From Spirodela intermedia (Eukaryota > Streptophyta > Magnoliopsida > Alismatales > Araceae): a stretch of DNA of 64,000 nucleotides. The stretch is taken from contig LR746272.1 of assembly GCA_902729315.2 (NCBI GenBank), positions 3,754,035 to 3,818,034 on the forward strand, read 5' to 3'. Each line of letters starts with the position of its first letter. The first letter of the stretch is position 1. Both the position numbers and the translations under genes were made by a program. A model generated the notes under the pieces. That model did not search any database, had not been told where the DNA came from, and saw only the letters and a list, made by a program, of their open reading frames with translations. Positions 62,801 to 64,000 of this stretch are shown in pieces.

Positions 62801-63610
62801 TGGATGAAGAGATTGAAGCACTAGAGAAGAATCGTACATGAGACTTAGCCCCTTTACCTTCAGAAAAAAAGTTGGTTGGCTATAAGTGGGTGTATACGCT
62901 GAAGTATAAAACTGATGGAACATTGGAAAAATACAAGTAAGGTTGGTGGCTAAAGGTTATTCACAATCTTATGAAATCGAGACGTTTGCTCCTATTACAA
63001 AGTTGAATACTATCCAAAAACTCATAGCATTGGTAGTAAATCTAAGATGGGAAATGCATCAGTTTGATGTGAAAAATGCATTTCTTCACGGAACTTTGGA
63101 GGAAGAATGTTATTTGCACTTGTAATGTTATTTGCACAATTAAATATGTAACCTGGAGGAAGAGTAAATTGGACACTTATTAGATACAGCCTGCAAATAA
63201 CATTATCTTATACACTTGTTTGTGGAAATCTTGTGATCTGGAGAAGCAAGAAGCAACAAGTAGTCACACGATCTAGTGCTGAAGCAGAATTCAGGGCATT
63301 GACCCAAGGGATATGTGAAGGTTTATGGATTCGAGGTCTGCTAGATGAACTAAGAATCAACCAATCAAATCATATGAAACTGTTTTGCGACAACTAGTTA
63401 GAAATGGCTATTGCTCGAAATCCTGTACAACATGACTAAACACATTGAGGTTGATCGACATTTTATGAAAAAAAAGTAGAAACTGAAGATGTAGATCTAG
63501 TATATGTTGGGACATCATAACAGATTGCTGACATATTGACAAAGGGACTCACAAGACCAGTATTTCAAAAGATGGTGTCCAAGTTGGGCATGGGAAACAT
63601 CCATACCCAA
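59866..63610 (+). pseudogene. Degenerate copia gag-pol
   Basis: Segments in order: gag (from an ATG near 59866; best-preserved part 60290-60724), a CCHC zinc knuckle C-x2-C-x4-H-x4-C at about 60740-60781, protease with the active-site phrase LDSGA near 61044, the integrase HHCC region (61460-61580) and core (61640-62010, with RSDNA and TPQQN), the start of reverse transcriptase (62713-63122, with QFDVKNAFLHG), and RNase H plus C-terminus (about 63200-63610, with SSAEAEF and DILTKGL). Frames change between segments, and stops interrupt, for example before the zinc knuckle and in gag. The catalytic YVDD part of reverse transcriptase is absent between 63125 and 63200. The product cannot be functional as read. 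Confidence 0.88.
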
Positions 63611-63613
63611 CTT

Positions 63614-63624
63614 GAGAGGGGGGG
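63614..63624 (+). promoter_or_regulatory. Polypurine tract of the copia element
   Basis: GAGAGGGGGGG lies directly upstream of the 3' LTR, where second-strand priming occurs in LTR retrotransposons. Confidence 0.88.
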
Positions 63625-63950
63625 TGTTGAACTCTTTCTAAGATTGTTTTCCTTTCTACCTGTTTCTTTTTATTGTATTTTTGTCCTTTCCCGTCATGCC
63701 CTTTGTTAAGTGGATCCATTAGACTGTTAACGGATCCACTTGAAGACTAATGGAATAGGCCTGGCCCATTAACTCATGTAACCCATATTTAAGCGGGAAA
63801 CCATGATAATTGACGGATTCATTTTGGATTGCAGAAACCCTGCTCCAAGAAGTGGTGACTGGTTCATTTTCCTGGAAGAGGAGGATCGTCAAGATCAACT
63901 CCTTTCATTCTCCAAGTTGCACGAATCTCAATCAAGATCAATTGTCAACA
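63625..63950 (+). repeat. 3' LTR of the copia element
   Basis: This 326 bp repeat has TG...CA ends and is followed by the 5-bp duplication GTTTC (63951-63955). It carries the longer form of the T-rich segment (with TCCCGTCATGCCC) missing from the 5' copy. Confidence 0.93.
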
Positions 63951-64000
63951 GTTTCTAATGAATAAATCTAGGCTAGGGAAGAACGAAATAAACAATATAT

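Larger units (their letters stand above)
59429..63950 (+). mobile_element. Ty1/copia LTR retrotransposon, complete ends, internally deleted
   Basis: Two long terminal repeats (59429-59729 and 63625-63950) begin TGTTGAAC and end GTCAACA, and flank 3.9 kb of internal DNA. The five bases before the element (59424-59428) and after it (63951-63955) are both GTTTC, a target site duplication of copia size. A primer binding site and a polypurine tract lie in the expected places. Remnants of gag, protease, integrase, reverse transcriptase and RNase H follow in copia order, all on the plus strand. Frameshifts and stops interrupt them and most of the reverse transcriptase is gone, so the copy is non-autonomous. 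It lies antisense to PAA1, apparently inside an intron. By eye the LTRs differ at about 24 of 300 aligned bases plus a roughly 25-base length difference. Confidence 0.95.

Overview
The window is nuclear DNA from a flowering plant. Genes are split by GT-AG introns, several are close matches to plant-only proteins (DTM1, BTL3, PQT3, ZYP1, CFL1, PAA1), and a Ty1/copia retrotransposon with plant-type ends is present. Very GC-rich genes (CHX antiporter, CFL1-like, last PQT3 exon) alternate with AT-rich, intron-rich genes (ZYP1). With the many long GA/CT dinucleotide tracts, this suggests a non-grass monocot (for example Zingiberales), but no marker here proves the species. All product names come from remembered family sequence; no search was run.

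Layout. 1-2.2 kb: no gene, GA tracts. 2.2-3.4 kb (-): tubulin-folding cofactor C. 4.2-6.4 kb (+): DTM1, a small SPC12-like ER membrane protein, diverging from cofactor C across a promoter rich in GGCCCA elements and a 43-base poly-C run. 7.0-11.9 kb (-): BTL3-type mitochondrial carrier. 14.7-15.3 kb (-): an unrecognised two-exon small membrane protein. 16.1-22.7 kb (-): PQT3/RBBP6-type E3 ubiquitin ligase. 24.6-27.2 kb (+): CHX28-like cation/H+ antiporter. 27.2-28.2 kb: three degenerate tandem copies of an AT-rich segment. 28.8-36.8 kb (+): ZYP1, the synaptonemal complex transverse filament protein, reconstructed as 18 exons and 879 residues. 36.8-46.4 kb: about 10 kb without a supportable gene, with microsatellites and a 91-98 bp tandem repeat. 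46.6-47.3 kb (+): CFL1-like WW protein with an EAR motif. 49.0-51.7 kb (+): SC35 splicing factor, one intron apparently of the GC-AG class. 52.9-59.1 kb (-): the last seven coding exons of PAA1/HMA6, the chloroplast copper ATPase; its 5' part lies beyond the right edge. 59.4-63.95 kb (+): a complete-ended but internally deleted copia element, probably inside a PAA1 intron and antisense to it.

The genes do not form a pathway; this is an ordinary euchromatic gene neighbourhood. The most interesting points are the GC-AG intron in SC35, the copia element whose reverse transcriptase was lost at a patchwork breakpoint, the E2F-like site in the ZYP1 promoter, the domain combination of the CFL1-like protein, and the unrecognised small membrane protein. 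I found no convincing new multi-gene system.
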